Part shown: positions 48,601 to 60,600 of the stretch, in pieces
How the letters are laid out: each line of letters begins with the position of its first letter
Numbering within the stretch: position 1 is the first letter of the stretch
NCBI GenBank assembly: GCA_963169105.1
Contig: OY720636.1
Span: forward strand, 73,148,123 to 73,212,122
DNA from: Ceriagrion tenellum
Lineage: Eukaryota; Arthropoda; Insecta; Odonata; Coenagrionidae
DNA: 64,000 nucleotides
Direction: 5' to 3'
Position numbers and translations under genes: made by a program
The notes under the pieces: generated by a model
The model's input: the letters and a program-made list of their open reading frames with translations, nothing else
Told to the model about the DNA's origin: nothing
The model's database searches: none

Positions 48601-51600
48601 GAATCAACAGCTATGAGGATAAGCTCAGGGTCTGAAGGTGAAATAAGAGTTACTTTAGATTCTGTGGCTACTGAACATTTAGTTGGGAAACTAACTCCTC
48701 TAAGTAATGTTACTCCACTGAAGATACAGTTTTACATAAAGGTTGCCAAAACTGCCAGTGATGATTGCCAAGGAAAAAGGGGACATTAATGGTGTTATTT
48801 TTACCAAAGGAAAATGGCTTGACTTACACATTGCCAATGTGCTATGGGTACCGGATCTTGAGATAAACCTACTATCCATCCAAAAACTGGATTCGAATGG
48901 CTGTGGAGTGCTGTTTGCAGATGGAGAAGGAAAAATATTGAAAGGTGGCAAAACAGTAGCAGTTGCTAGGCGCTGTGGAAAATTATACAGGATTACTGTT
49001 CAGGGGATAGACACAGCTTGCCTTTCAATGGAAGCAGAACATCTGTGGCACCAAAGACTGGGGAACATCTCCAAGGATGGTTTGAAAAAATTAACCACAC
49101 TGGTGGATGGAATTAAAGAGGAAAAATTCAAGAATAGATGTGAGCATTGCTTGGCTGGAAAACAAACAAAACAGCCACTCTCGCATGAAAGACCCAGAGC
49201 CAAACGTCCATTAGAATTTGTGCATAGTGATCTGGTCGGACTAGTATCTCCAATGCCATATGATGGGATGAAGTACATAACAACATTTGTGGATGATTAT
49301 ACCCACTTTAAAGCGGTGTATTTCTAGAAGTATAAGTCAGAAGCCTTCCATTACCTTAAGGTTTATGAAAAAATGGCCACAACTCATTTCTGCACAAAGC
49401 TTAGCTATTTTAGGTGTGACAATGGCAGAGAGTACGTCACCTATGAAATGAAGGTCTATTTTGAAAAACAAGAGATACAATTTGAATTCACCATACCATA
49501 CACGCCACAGCAAAATGGGGTGGCAGAATGAATGAATCGTACAATGCTTGAAAAAGCAAGCTGTTTGATACACAGCTCTAGCATATCAAAAGTATTTTGG
49601 ATAGACACAATACTTACCGCTGTCTATTTAATCAACAGGAACTCCAACAAAAGCCCTGGAAAAGGAAGTCCCAGCTCATCTCTGGTGTAGAAAGAAACCA
49701 AATCTTAGTAAACTTAAGATTTTTGGATGCACACAGCCTACCTGCAACTCCTGAGGAATTAATGAGTGGTAAGCTAGAACCCAGGTGCAAGATATACATT
49801 TTTGTAGATTATTGTACTAATTGGTACAGACTCTGGGATCCAGAACTAAGAAAAACTGTCAGAGGAAGAGATGTCATTTTTGATGAAAAGAAGTTCCAAG
49901 CTAAGAAGGAATTAGGAAACTGGAATGAAGATCAATGCATCACTGAAAAGAAAAAATACCCAGAAAAGAGGTAACAGAATTCGAAGGGAGATCAGAATTC
50001 AGGTGGAGAGTTGGAAGTAGAAGATCAAACCAGAAGGTCATCCAGAGAAAGAAGACCTGCCCATTTTGAAGATTATGACACTGAGTATGGAACTGTTTGC
50101 GCTATGAGTGCTGAAGCATTCCTTGATGAGGTGCCTGAGAGTTTCTCAAATATTGAAGGAACAGAGGATCAAGAGAAGTGGTACAAGGCAGTTAATGAAA
50201 AAATGAAGGCTCTTCATGAGAATAAAACTTGGTTTTTAACTCCACTTCCCCCAGGAAGGAAAGCAATTGATTGCAAGTGGGTTTTCAAGGTAAAAGGCAC
50301 TGAAATGGGGATATTGATCGCTACAAGCCTCGTCTTGTTGTTAAAGGATGACTATGAAGAAGCCTATTCACCAGTAGCAAGTCTTGTAACTCTACAGATC
50401 TTGCTGGCAAAATGCAATCAAGATGGACTCTACACAGAGCAACTTGATGTCAAGAATGCATTTCTTCATGGGAATCTCAGTGAAGATATTCATATGAAAC
50501 AACCAGAAGGTTACACTGAAGGCAATGAAGAACTAGTCTGCAAACTTCAAAAAAGTCTCTACGGACTCAAACACGCTCCACGAGAATGGAACAGGAAGTT
50601 TGATTCCTTCATGAAACGATTGAGCTTTACTCAGTCCCAACATGATCAGTGTTGGTATGTTAAAATCAATGATAATAGTGTAATATATGTTTTATGTTAT
50701 GTTGATGATATTATCATTGCAGCTAGTCTTCAAGAAGACCTTCAAACAGTCAAAGAGAAACTCAAAAGTGAATTCAAAATGACTGATCTTGGCCCTCTGA
50801 GATGTTTTCTGAATATAAAGATTGACCTGTACAGGGACAGAATCATCCTCAGCCAGCAGTTAGCCCTAGCAATGGCATGCACAAAATTTCTGAGGTTGAA
50901 GTATCTTCTGGCTGATTTGTGCATAAAGGTAGAAGACCCAACTATCGTCTATGAAGAGAATAATTCATGCATTGCTTGTTTAACTAAGTGGGAACAAAAA
51001 AGGCTTAAACATATTAATGTGAAGTATCATTTTGTCAGAGATTTAGTTGAGAAGAAAGTTCTCTCAGAAAAATATATTCCAATTGCTCAACAGAGGGCAG
51101 ATATATCAGCTATAGGGCTAGTAGGTGAATCGTTTAACATGCATCGCACTAGTTTGGGTGTTGAACAAATAGTTCCTTGCATCAATTGATTCTATTTACT
51201 GTTTTTTTTTCTAAAAAGATGTTTCAATTTTTGAGTATACATTTAAAAGATTTTTTAAAAATATGTGAGCCAGAAAATGTATTCAATTTAAAGTTATCAA
51301 GAGCATACATTATTTAGATGTAGGTATTCAAAGTGCTTGAAAGTGTATTTCATGTTTTTTAAGACAATGCTAGAATTGAGGTGGTGTTAGAATGTTACAA
51401 TTCTATCATTAAGAAGGTTGTCATCTTTAAGACTTTTCCAGTATAAATTAACAGAAGGTTCGATATGTCTTTGTGTATCGGCTCGGCATTGTTGTTCTGA
51501 CATGGAAAGCACAGCTTCTTATTTTCTTATCCCTCTTTGCCGTCAAATAATATCACAATCACACCGTTCCCTTCTGGGGTAGGCACAGTCACAAAGTTTC

Positions 51601-54600
51601 ACTCATAAATACATATATGTACACATAACTCTGCTTCAATAATTTCCTCCATACTGACCTATCCTTGCAAACCTCTTGCATCTCATTTACCCCCATACAC
51701 TGCTTCATACATGCCCTCCTGTTTTTAAGGCTCCTAATATTCCTCCTAAGAATTTCCTCAACCACATTCAAACCATAATTTTCTCGGCCTACCTCTACCT
51801 CTCGCACCATTCATTTCACTCTTATATATATGTTTTGTTATTTGACTCTCATCTATTCTCTCAACATGGCCAAACCAACCAAGCACGCTGCGTTCATTTA
51901 CGTCCATTACTGGAGCATCTAACCCAAATTCATTTATTACCTCCTCATTCCTGACCCTATCCATTCTACTTTTGCCGCAAACACTTCTCAGATAACACAT
52001 ACCTAAGGCGTTTAGTCTTCTCTTATGTCTATCCTAACTTACCCATGTTTCACTACCATACAACTAAGTGGGGAGAAGTACACTTTTGTACACAGCCTTT
52101 TTCGCTTCCTTAGACAGGCACTAATTCCTTCATATGCTTCACACACTACCTACCACTTTCCTTCCAGCACTCGCACATCTCTTTATCTCCTCATCTATCC
52201 GTCCATATTCCACAAACGCCTTACCTAAGCACACAAAATTATCCACTTGTTCAATTACTTCACCATACGCCCACATTGTACAGCTATTCTCCTTATTAAA
52301 AACTACTACTTTAGTCTTGCATGCAATTACCCTCAATTCCATTCTCTCTGTTGATTCACAAAACTTATCTAGGAGCTTCTGTAATTCCTGTTGGCTCTCT
52401 GAGATCAAAACAGCATCATCTGCATACAGTAGAACTTGCACGTTTATATTTTCAATCAAAGCAATTCTAGTATTGGTCCACTAAATAGATTTTTTACGAC
52501 CCGGGTTTCATCACATAATGATATCTTCAGGTGTCACTACAGGTTTCACTACATCATCATTTAACACTTCCTTTTCTTTGTGTGTGTTCCTCGTCAAGTA
52601 AACCAATTTATGCTAGCCAAAATTATTTTTGTAACTCTTTGCAGGTGATAAGTATTCAACTAAACTGTATTTTTACAGCAAATTTTCTGGCTTAACTGCC
52701 ATTGTATATAGGATCTAAATTGTTGGTTTTATGGTTGATTTGATATTTTTCTGAAAATTTCATTATGTGACAAAACCTGGTTTTTAAAGAATAAATCTAT
52801 TTAGTGGACCAAAACTAGAATATTTTGATTTCCGATATGGAGAGGTTCCACCAAGTGAAGCCTGAATTTATGAGTTATACAATCAAAACAAGTCGTTTTC
52901 AATACATGCATCTCTAACACATTTATCTGTAAATACATTAAACAGCCATGGTGACATTATGCATCCTTGCTTTAAGCTCAGTTTTATTACAAATCAGTCA
53001 CTCGGAACCCGGTTAACTTTCACACTTGTCTTCCCATTATCATACATTGCCATCATAACACTCAACTCCCCATTTACTCCATAGTCCTTCAAAACCTTCC
53101 ACAACTCCTTCCTATTTACCCTGTCATAGGCCTTCTCTAAATCAACAAATGCACAATACACTTTCTGTCGGGATGACATTGCTGTAATTTATATCACAAC
53201 TGCATCAAAGCTCTTTACAGCCCAATTTTGGTAAATTATGCCAAGTGGCCATGGATACGCTTGCATTTTTCCTCATACCTGGGTTGTTCCATTTGATATT
53301 TTTGTGAGTATTGAAGAATGAATACAATCGAGATTGAAAGACCTAGGGTCAAGCATAGAGGTATGTCCAAGTCAAGCTGGTAGCTAATGATGAATTAGAA
53401 AATGCTGCATTACACTCTTTAGGTACATCACAAGATAGCCATCAATGGACGCTTCTAATTGTAACAAGAGGCACTTGCCACGGACTGCAAGCCTGATGAG
53501 AAAATCATCACTTACTGAAATCATTATGGCTACTAGACTGATTGTTGAAAATGCTCATAGTTTAGCATCACCTCACAGCAGCTGAGCTGCAGACCCCCAT
53601 CCCGGATATTTTTCACAGCAACAGAAACGCAAAGGAAAGTCAAGCACGGCAGCAATATCTTTGCTTTTTACAATCCTATTCAGGTAAATTGTAGCCAAAA
53701 ATACAAATATTTTGTGAGTTGAGATAATATTAAGGAAACTTTATCTGGAATACAATTTTACAATGCATGCACCTACACTGGAGAGCAAAAATATTTAGAT
53801 TATACATTACGATTTGAGTCAAGGAATTTATTTCTGAGTATAAGATGAAACCAATTTTTTTTTAGTCCAGCAGAGAAGAAACTTTATTTTAGATTTGTGC
53901 CAAAGCACTATACCATTTGGCACACAGCTCAAAAATCATCAACGACTCTACTCGAGCTTTGTAAAAGTGCTGAGTCGACATGAGCTTTTATTAAACTCAA
54001 CTATAATTTTGAGCTGCTCGCACATCCCAATTAAATAATTTTTTAACCAGGTGAAGCCACAAGTAAGTTAGTCATAATGTAAAAATAAGAAAAAACAATG
54101 TAAATGGGAATGGAATACTAAGGAATAAGTATAAAAATGTGAAGTGAAACAATGACATTGCCATCTAGAGACAGCTTAGCACATGAACACATCACTCATC
54201 TAGGCCTGAGCAAGGAAACGTAAATTTGATAAAATCTATCAAGTCTACAATGAGTGGGGTGTCATATAAAGAGAGCAGATAACCTCTGGTCCACAAAGCT
54301 CCCATGAGTCAATTTTCAATATGCACTTACATTAAGCCCATTATATAAAAAAGTTCACAATATTCTCTCAGAAAGTTACTGTATGCTTATAATGGAACTT
54401 AGACCATTCAATCGAAAGTGAGTACATTTTGAATAATGCTGTATTGATTTTTGTTCTAGTCTAACTCTTTACGCCAGAAGTAATATCAGGAGAATTATGA
54501 CCTTTTTTTGCAGAAGAATTTCTACTTCAAAGATTTCAAGGTTGAAAAAGAATAAAATGCAACAGTACTAGAAGGACATTTTTGCTAATAATAAAAAGAG

Positions 54601-57600
54601 AAGTAAAAACCTTATATCCAAATAGTGTGACCAGTGTTTTTCCTGAGATGAATTAAGGTCAATCAATGCACCTTGGTTTGCAGTTATAATACGTTAAAGT
54701 AGAGAAGTTTTTGAATAATAAATTAATAACACTTGAGAACCTACTCACGTAAGAAGCAATGTCGAATCAAAATACTGATGGGACATATACAATATGTTTG
54801 CAGCTAACTCATGCATAGCAATTATTTGTCTTAATATACTTTGCGTCTTAAATTTTTCAGTCCATCATTAATGACAACCAGAGGCCAAATAATCACAGTG
54901 AAGAATAAAAATACATTCTTGGATCCAAATACGCAAGCTTCATTGCTACTTATAATCAAGGTACTACCAAAATTATTGTCAAAGTTGCAGTCCCATAAAT
55001 GATTCTCCAGAACAGCCAACGCCACAAGAGCAAATAATTAGTATTAATTCTCACAGAGAAAGGAAAAAGGTCCCTATGACAGCATTATTGCTATTTAAAA
55101 TCTATGAGAAAAGTGAACTTCTCCCAGGGGAGTGCACAAGGGTCTGCTGAACCCTTCTATAAGCATAAATACTGATGAGGCATTATAAAATTGTTTACTG
55201 AAGGCATTGCATCATCTCCAGCAGCTGTCTGTTCCATTCCATTGGATGGTGGCAGAGTAGTCACCCCATGGCAGCTGTTTCTGTAGGAGAGAAATGGTCC
55301 AACAAAATCAGCTTCCATTGTAGCCATGACCTTCATAAAATGACCCCCCAAACCCAGAGTCAAATGCAATTTCATAAGTCCTCACCACATTTTATCTCAT
55401 AATCCACAGGAATAAAATGGCAGCTTCTTGAACTGGAAGTTCCCTCAGAACAATCATGACTAATCAGAGCCAACTAACATCATTTGATTCTTAACATACC
55501 TCAGCTATTATACTGAAATGATCCTTGCCCCACCAATCAAAGTTATCTGTTGTGTTCCTTCTTGGCGCAAAGAATTACTAACTATGAATTGTAGAGCAGA
55601 AGAATAACAGCTGGTAAAATGTAACAAAAATATTAGCACTAAAACACTGGAAAGGAGGAAGCCAATGATCATCTTCAAGAGAGTGGACAACCAATACGAG
55701 AGATGTGGACAGAACCCATCACATTATCCTTCAATCAGGTCACTGGATGGCATATAACCATGAGGTTCAGTTTCACTTCAAGTTTCAATATCAACAAATA
55801 ATTCCAACGCAAATAATATAGAACATCTTCAGCTCCTGAGTAAAGACTAAAAACATCATTGGCACTTTTTCAATTTCAAAGTTTCAATGATGTTTTCCAC
55901 ACAATTGCAAAGCACATAGTATAGGACACCTTGATTCCCTGAGTAATGGTAGAAACAGCATTTGAACCAAATTATCTTTTAAAGTAAATTTTAAGTAATG
56001 AACACATAAGAAGCATTGTCTTGAAGTATCACTAGTGAGTCCCATAATGCTACGCCACTGTCATAAATAATATATGATGCATGTAGACAAAAAAATGACA
56101 GTCAATGAATTTGAATGATTACATAGCATTCAAAGTCTTAAATCATACTATTAGGCTGTGCCAGTAAGCAGTTTTCCTCCTAAAGTTAAATGTCTTCCTG
56201 ACACAAGTAGTTACAAGACTAAGAATACAACTGGCAAATTAAAATAGGAAGAGTACAGAAAGTATTAAGTAATCAATCGGTTACTAAATTCACATCATCC
56301 AAATATGGAGGAAAATAATACCCATAAGCCAAAATACATTTAATTTTCCCAGTTAAAGTTTCAACGATAACCAAAAATGAAATAAACTTCTAACACCAGC
56401 TCTTGCTTTAATGGCAAACTGATACACTTACAAACCATCACAACCGTGCAATTAGAGGGTTAACATTACTCACTATAGTCATAGATATCACAGAGTACCA
56501 TCCATTAAACATGGCATAATAAGGAATTAATTTGATTGCATGGTATATTAACAAATACTCACCATGCTAGTTGCATCAGTGCCTGGTGCTTTTCAAAACT
56601 AAGTACTTGCAGGTACATGACAATTATCTGAAAAAAAGAGCATCACCAGTGAAACTACTAAGCAACAATTCATGGATAATTACCATTATGATCAATATCA
56701 CCTGGGATATCAATAAAGCCATATGAAATTGGTTTACAGATAATTCATAAAATGCCACCATGTTAAGTTCCTTCGTAACTTTAACCTAAAATAATAACAC
56801 TTAAGGACTTCTGCTAAGATTTTCATGTCTCATCTATAAAAAATGTGACCAGAAATTTCGATACACCTTGCCCTTAGGGTCACAGAAATACAAATACCAA
56901 ATAACTAAACCAGTTCCCACCCTGTCTACAGGGAAAAGTACATCAGTCAGGAAGGACAAGTGCAGGATAGGGACATGGAATGTTAGATCTTTAGGAGTAG
57001 ATACACTGGGAGTTAGCAAGATCAAGTAGGAGGGAGTAGATGACTACTGGAGTGATGGATATCAATTGATATATTCAGGAGATGACCAGAGGAATGCAGG
57101 TATAGGCATCATACTGAAGAAAGAATGGGCCAGGAGAGTGAAGTCAGTCTGGCAATACCACGAAAGGATTCTAATGGTGAAGCTGGAAGGTAAAGCTTAC
57201 AGACACCATGATACTTCAGGTCTACATGCCGACGTCTAGCCACATGGAAGAAAAAATGAGACAGAAATGGACATCAAAAAAGATGGGATTAGCAGAAGAG
57301 GACAATGGAAGTTTAACAGGAGCACACTAACTTTCGTCAGTATCACTTGGTGGTATTCCATCATTAAATAAGAAAGAGAACAACTTTTACGAAAAGTCCA
57401 AATTTTTATTACATAACGACCCAGGTTTCAATTCACATCATCTTCAAGTAAAAGTTGTCCTCTTTCTTATTTAATAACAGGAGCAGCTGGTGAGTAAGAT
57501 GGCAAATGTGAAGAAGCCATGGATAACGGTGGATATAGTAAACTATTAGAAGAAGAAAACAAATACAAGAGCCACAGAAATGAAGATGAGGCAACCCTCT

Positions 57601-60600
57601 ACAAGAAGCTAAGGAACCAAGTTAAGAATGCAGAAGGCTAGGGAGGATTGCATTGAAAGCTGCTGTGAGGAAATCAACGAAAACATGAAAAAGAGAAACA
57701 CCGAAAATGCATACAAGATAGAGAAGAATCACTTAGAAGAGAGGTAAACAAAAAGCAACAACATCAGGGATGTGAACGTGAATTATTGATAAAGAGGATG
57801 AAGACATTGGGAATAGATGGAAGCAATGCACTGAAGAACTCCACTAAGGACTGACGAAACAGGAAGAAAGCCTAATGAATAACAAAAGCAAGGCTGACAA
57901 TCGGAAGAAGATCGGGGCCCACTCATACCGAGAAGTGAATTCAATAGAACAAAACAAGACCACGAGAAAAAAACAAAGCACCTGCAGCAGAAAATATCAA
58001 TGGAGAAATCATCAAAGTCAAGGATACCCTGTACCAGATAATCAAAAATAGCTACCAAAGCAAAACACTTCCAGAGGATTTGCAAAGTAATGTAATGATT
58101 GCAATACTGAAGAAGTCAAGAACTGTGAGAGTTGGAGAGCACCAAACCACAAGTCTAGTGTCACATGCATCAAAAATATTCACATGAATAAAAAGCCAAA
58201 GGATGGAAAGGAAAATTGAAGAAAACCTCTAGGAAAACCAACTTGGATTTAGGAAGAACAGAGGTACCACGGAGGCCATAATCTGCCTGAGAATACTGTT
58301 AGAGAAAATAATACTTGAAAACAAGTCACTGCTATGTTGCATTCATAGACCTTGAGAAATTAGAGCAAGTTGATTCCTTCACCTATCTCGGAATTACCAT
58401 CACATGGGACTTAAGTACAATGGACATCAAGTGGAAAATAGCCCAAGCTAATAAGGAATTCATGGGAAAAAGACAACTGATAAGCTCAAAGAAGATAAGA
58501 CTACAAACCAGGAAACAGTATGTGAAAACATTCATATGGAGCATGACACTCTATGGATCGGAAGCATGAACCATTGGAAAAGCAAACCAGTGTAGACTAG
58601 AAGCCTTCAAAACCTGGTGCTGGAGGAGGATGCTGAAGATACAATGGACTGACAAAATAAGAAATTATGAAGTTTACAGTAGAGTAGAAGAGGAGAAGAC
58701 AGAACCAAATGGAATACCATACAGAAAAGAAGAACCAGATCGATCAGACACACCCTCATCAGACACATCAGGTTTGTGAAAAACATAATTGAAGGTAAAA
58801 TAGAGGAAAAAGTCCCAAGAGGCAGATGCAGGAGTAAGTTTATGGACCAAATGAAGAGGAAAGTGCATAGGAAGAGTTACCAGGAGGGAAGGGAACGAGC
58901 ATTAGATAGGGAATGGTAGAGGGCTGCAGTCAACCAATTTTAGGATTGAACCGCCAATGCTGATGATGACGATAGTTCGTTCAGGTCTCTGGAGTGTGGT
59001 TAGAAGGTGAATTTTGGAGTTCATTCATACATACACAGGAACTTGTGCAGGTAAATGCAAAAATTAAATGAGTCTTTAATGGAGGAGTAAATCACGTTAG
59101 CTAAAAGGAGAAAGGATTTGAGAGATGCAACACATGAAAGTAGGGAAACAAAGAAACAGGAACTGAAAACAAAAGGGCATACATTTTTTAAACACACACA
59201 TCACTCATCTTAAATTTAAATTGTGACATTATCTTCACACAAAATTGAATGCATCTGCCTCTTTCAACAATTTCATCACTGAATATTCATTACCCATACT
59301 TAGCACTTTACAGGATTCCCACTGATGAGTACATACGACACGTTTTCAGATAAATTATAATAAAATTCTGCTAATGTTAACAATTTACAGAATGAAAAGA
59401 AAATGATCATTAACTCCCAAAAGTATCAACCAAATAAATGTTATTCATCATATAACCCAGAACCACAGGTAGAATAGAGAACTTATTAGAACTTAAGCCT
59501 GAATCACACAATCATTTTTTCATCCCTCTGAGGGATAGCTCCAATGATGGCTTTTCAGGGACCATGACAATGATAGCTCGAGCTATCATTTTCTGAATCA
59601 CACGGTCATTTTGCTGTCCCTTTTTCCGTCCCTTTTCGCATTATTTCCATATGTTTACCACTCTCATTCCATTGTAAGCCGAACGTGGCGTTTGAGCCAC
59701 TCTTTGCAGCCGAGCGCTCTGATTGGCTAAATGGTGGAGCCAGCGATGCCTCCAGGGACGGAAAAAGGGATGTGCCCAGTGATGGAAAAAGCGATAGGGA
59801 TCCCTATCGTTGGAGCCATCCCTGACTTTGTTCGCATCACACGATCATTTTCGAGCGATCATTTGAGCTATCCCTTAAAAGGGACGGAAAAAATGATCAT
59901 GTGATTCAGGCTTTAGCTTGTTAGAGTTAGCTTGCTGCTGCAATGCAGTCTGTGGTGAAAGTTAAAAGATGGGCAACTGTGACAACAATGCAAAAGCAGA
60001 TACATGAAATCATAGCGATAACCTCAACTTATTTGATGCAGGCTGATTTCAGAATTCTTCAAATGAAAAAGTTTTTGTGAACCAGGACATATGGACCATG
60101 ATACTTCCCTCATTTTCCACAAGGGACAATTGATGCACTTGGTTATGTTAGGTCAGTTACTGGACAACACAGACTGGAAGTTGGGGGCATGACAAGACTG
60201 AATGAATAGTGGTGGATTTCTCTCGTATAACAGTAGAAATATCATCTGTATTTATATCACACATTTCCTGTATTTATATTAGACAGTCTCTCTATCCTGT
60301 CCACTAAAAACAACCCGTCTGAACCACCAGCAACTACTGAAATAGTCTATCACTACGGAATATTTAGAAGAATCAATACAAAAACAATAAAGAATGCATA
60401 GATAACTACACTTCAAGTTCAAGACAGCAAAATGAATACAAAAAAACCTCCATGAATTGTTCTCATTACATAATAAATCAAGTAGCTTAATGCTTAACTA
60501 TGATGAACAGACTCACTGAAACACTATGCATGAATATGAAAAGGACTTTTACCCAAAAAAATCATGGTCTGTAAATAAAAGGGCAATTACTATGGTTAAT

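Larger units (their letters stand above)
52453..52887 (+). mobile_element. Penelope-like terminal element with two inverted hammerhead-like arms (copy 1)
   Basis: CAATCAAA occurs at 52453-52460 and 52880-52887, bracketing a 419-bp insert (52461-52879) in LINE B copy 2. The insert has inverted arms: ATTCTAGTATTGGTCCACTA at 52464 and its near-complement ending at 52822. Each arm carries a hammerhead-like core (52531-52496 minus, 52751-52786 plus). On the plus strand the element ends with CCACCAAGTGAAGCC, shared with copies at 7.8 and 57.3 kb. Inverted terminal repeats are known for Penelope elements; the assignment is inference. Confidence 0.65.
51547..53185 (-). mobile_element. Degenerate LINE, family B copy 2
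   Basis: Minus-strand motifs in order: VDLEKAYDRVNRKELWKVLK at 53160-53100, KQGCIMSPWLFNV near 52970-52930, YADD at 52426-52415, WFGHVERIDESQITKHIY and RGRGRPRKLWFE near 51870-51770. The 3' end carries the same 20-bp CCTACCCCAGAAGGGAACGG as copy 1. 5'-truncated and interrupted by the element at 52461-52879. Confidence 0.88.
56930..58975 (+). mobile_element. LINE family A, internally deleted copy
   Basis: The endonuclease start is RIGTWNVRSLGVDTLG near 56975, with the 'NAGIGIIL' region following. RT fingers near 57960-58290 read AAENINGEIIKVK and NQLGFRKNRGTTEAI. The frame at 58315-58569 jumps from AFIDLEK straight to LEQVDSFTYLGI. The palm with YADD is therefore deleted, while the C-terminus (MTLYGSEA, then an R(I/L)IGHTLRH-type end in broken frames) is kept. 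Shorter 3' copies of the same family occur at 16480-16900 and 23800-24050. It is interrupted by the element at 57325-57473. Confidence 0.82.
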
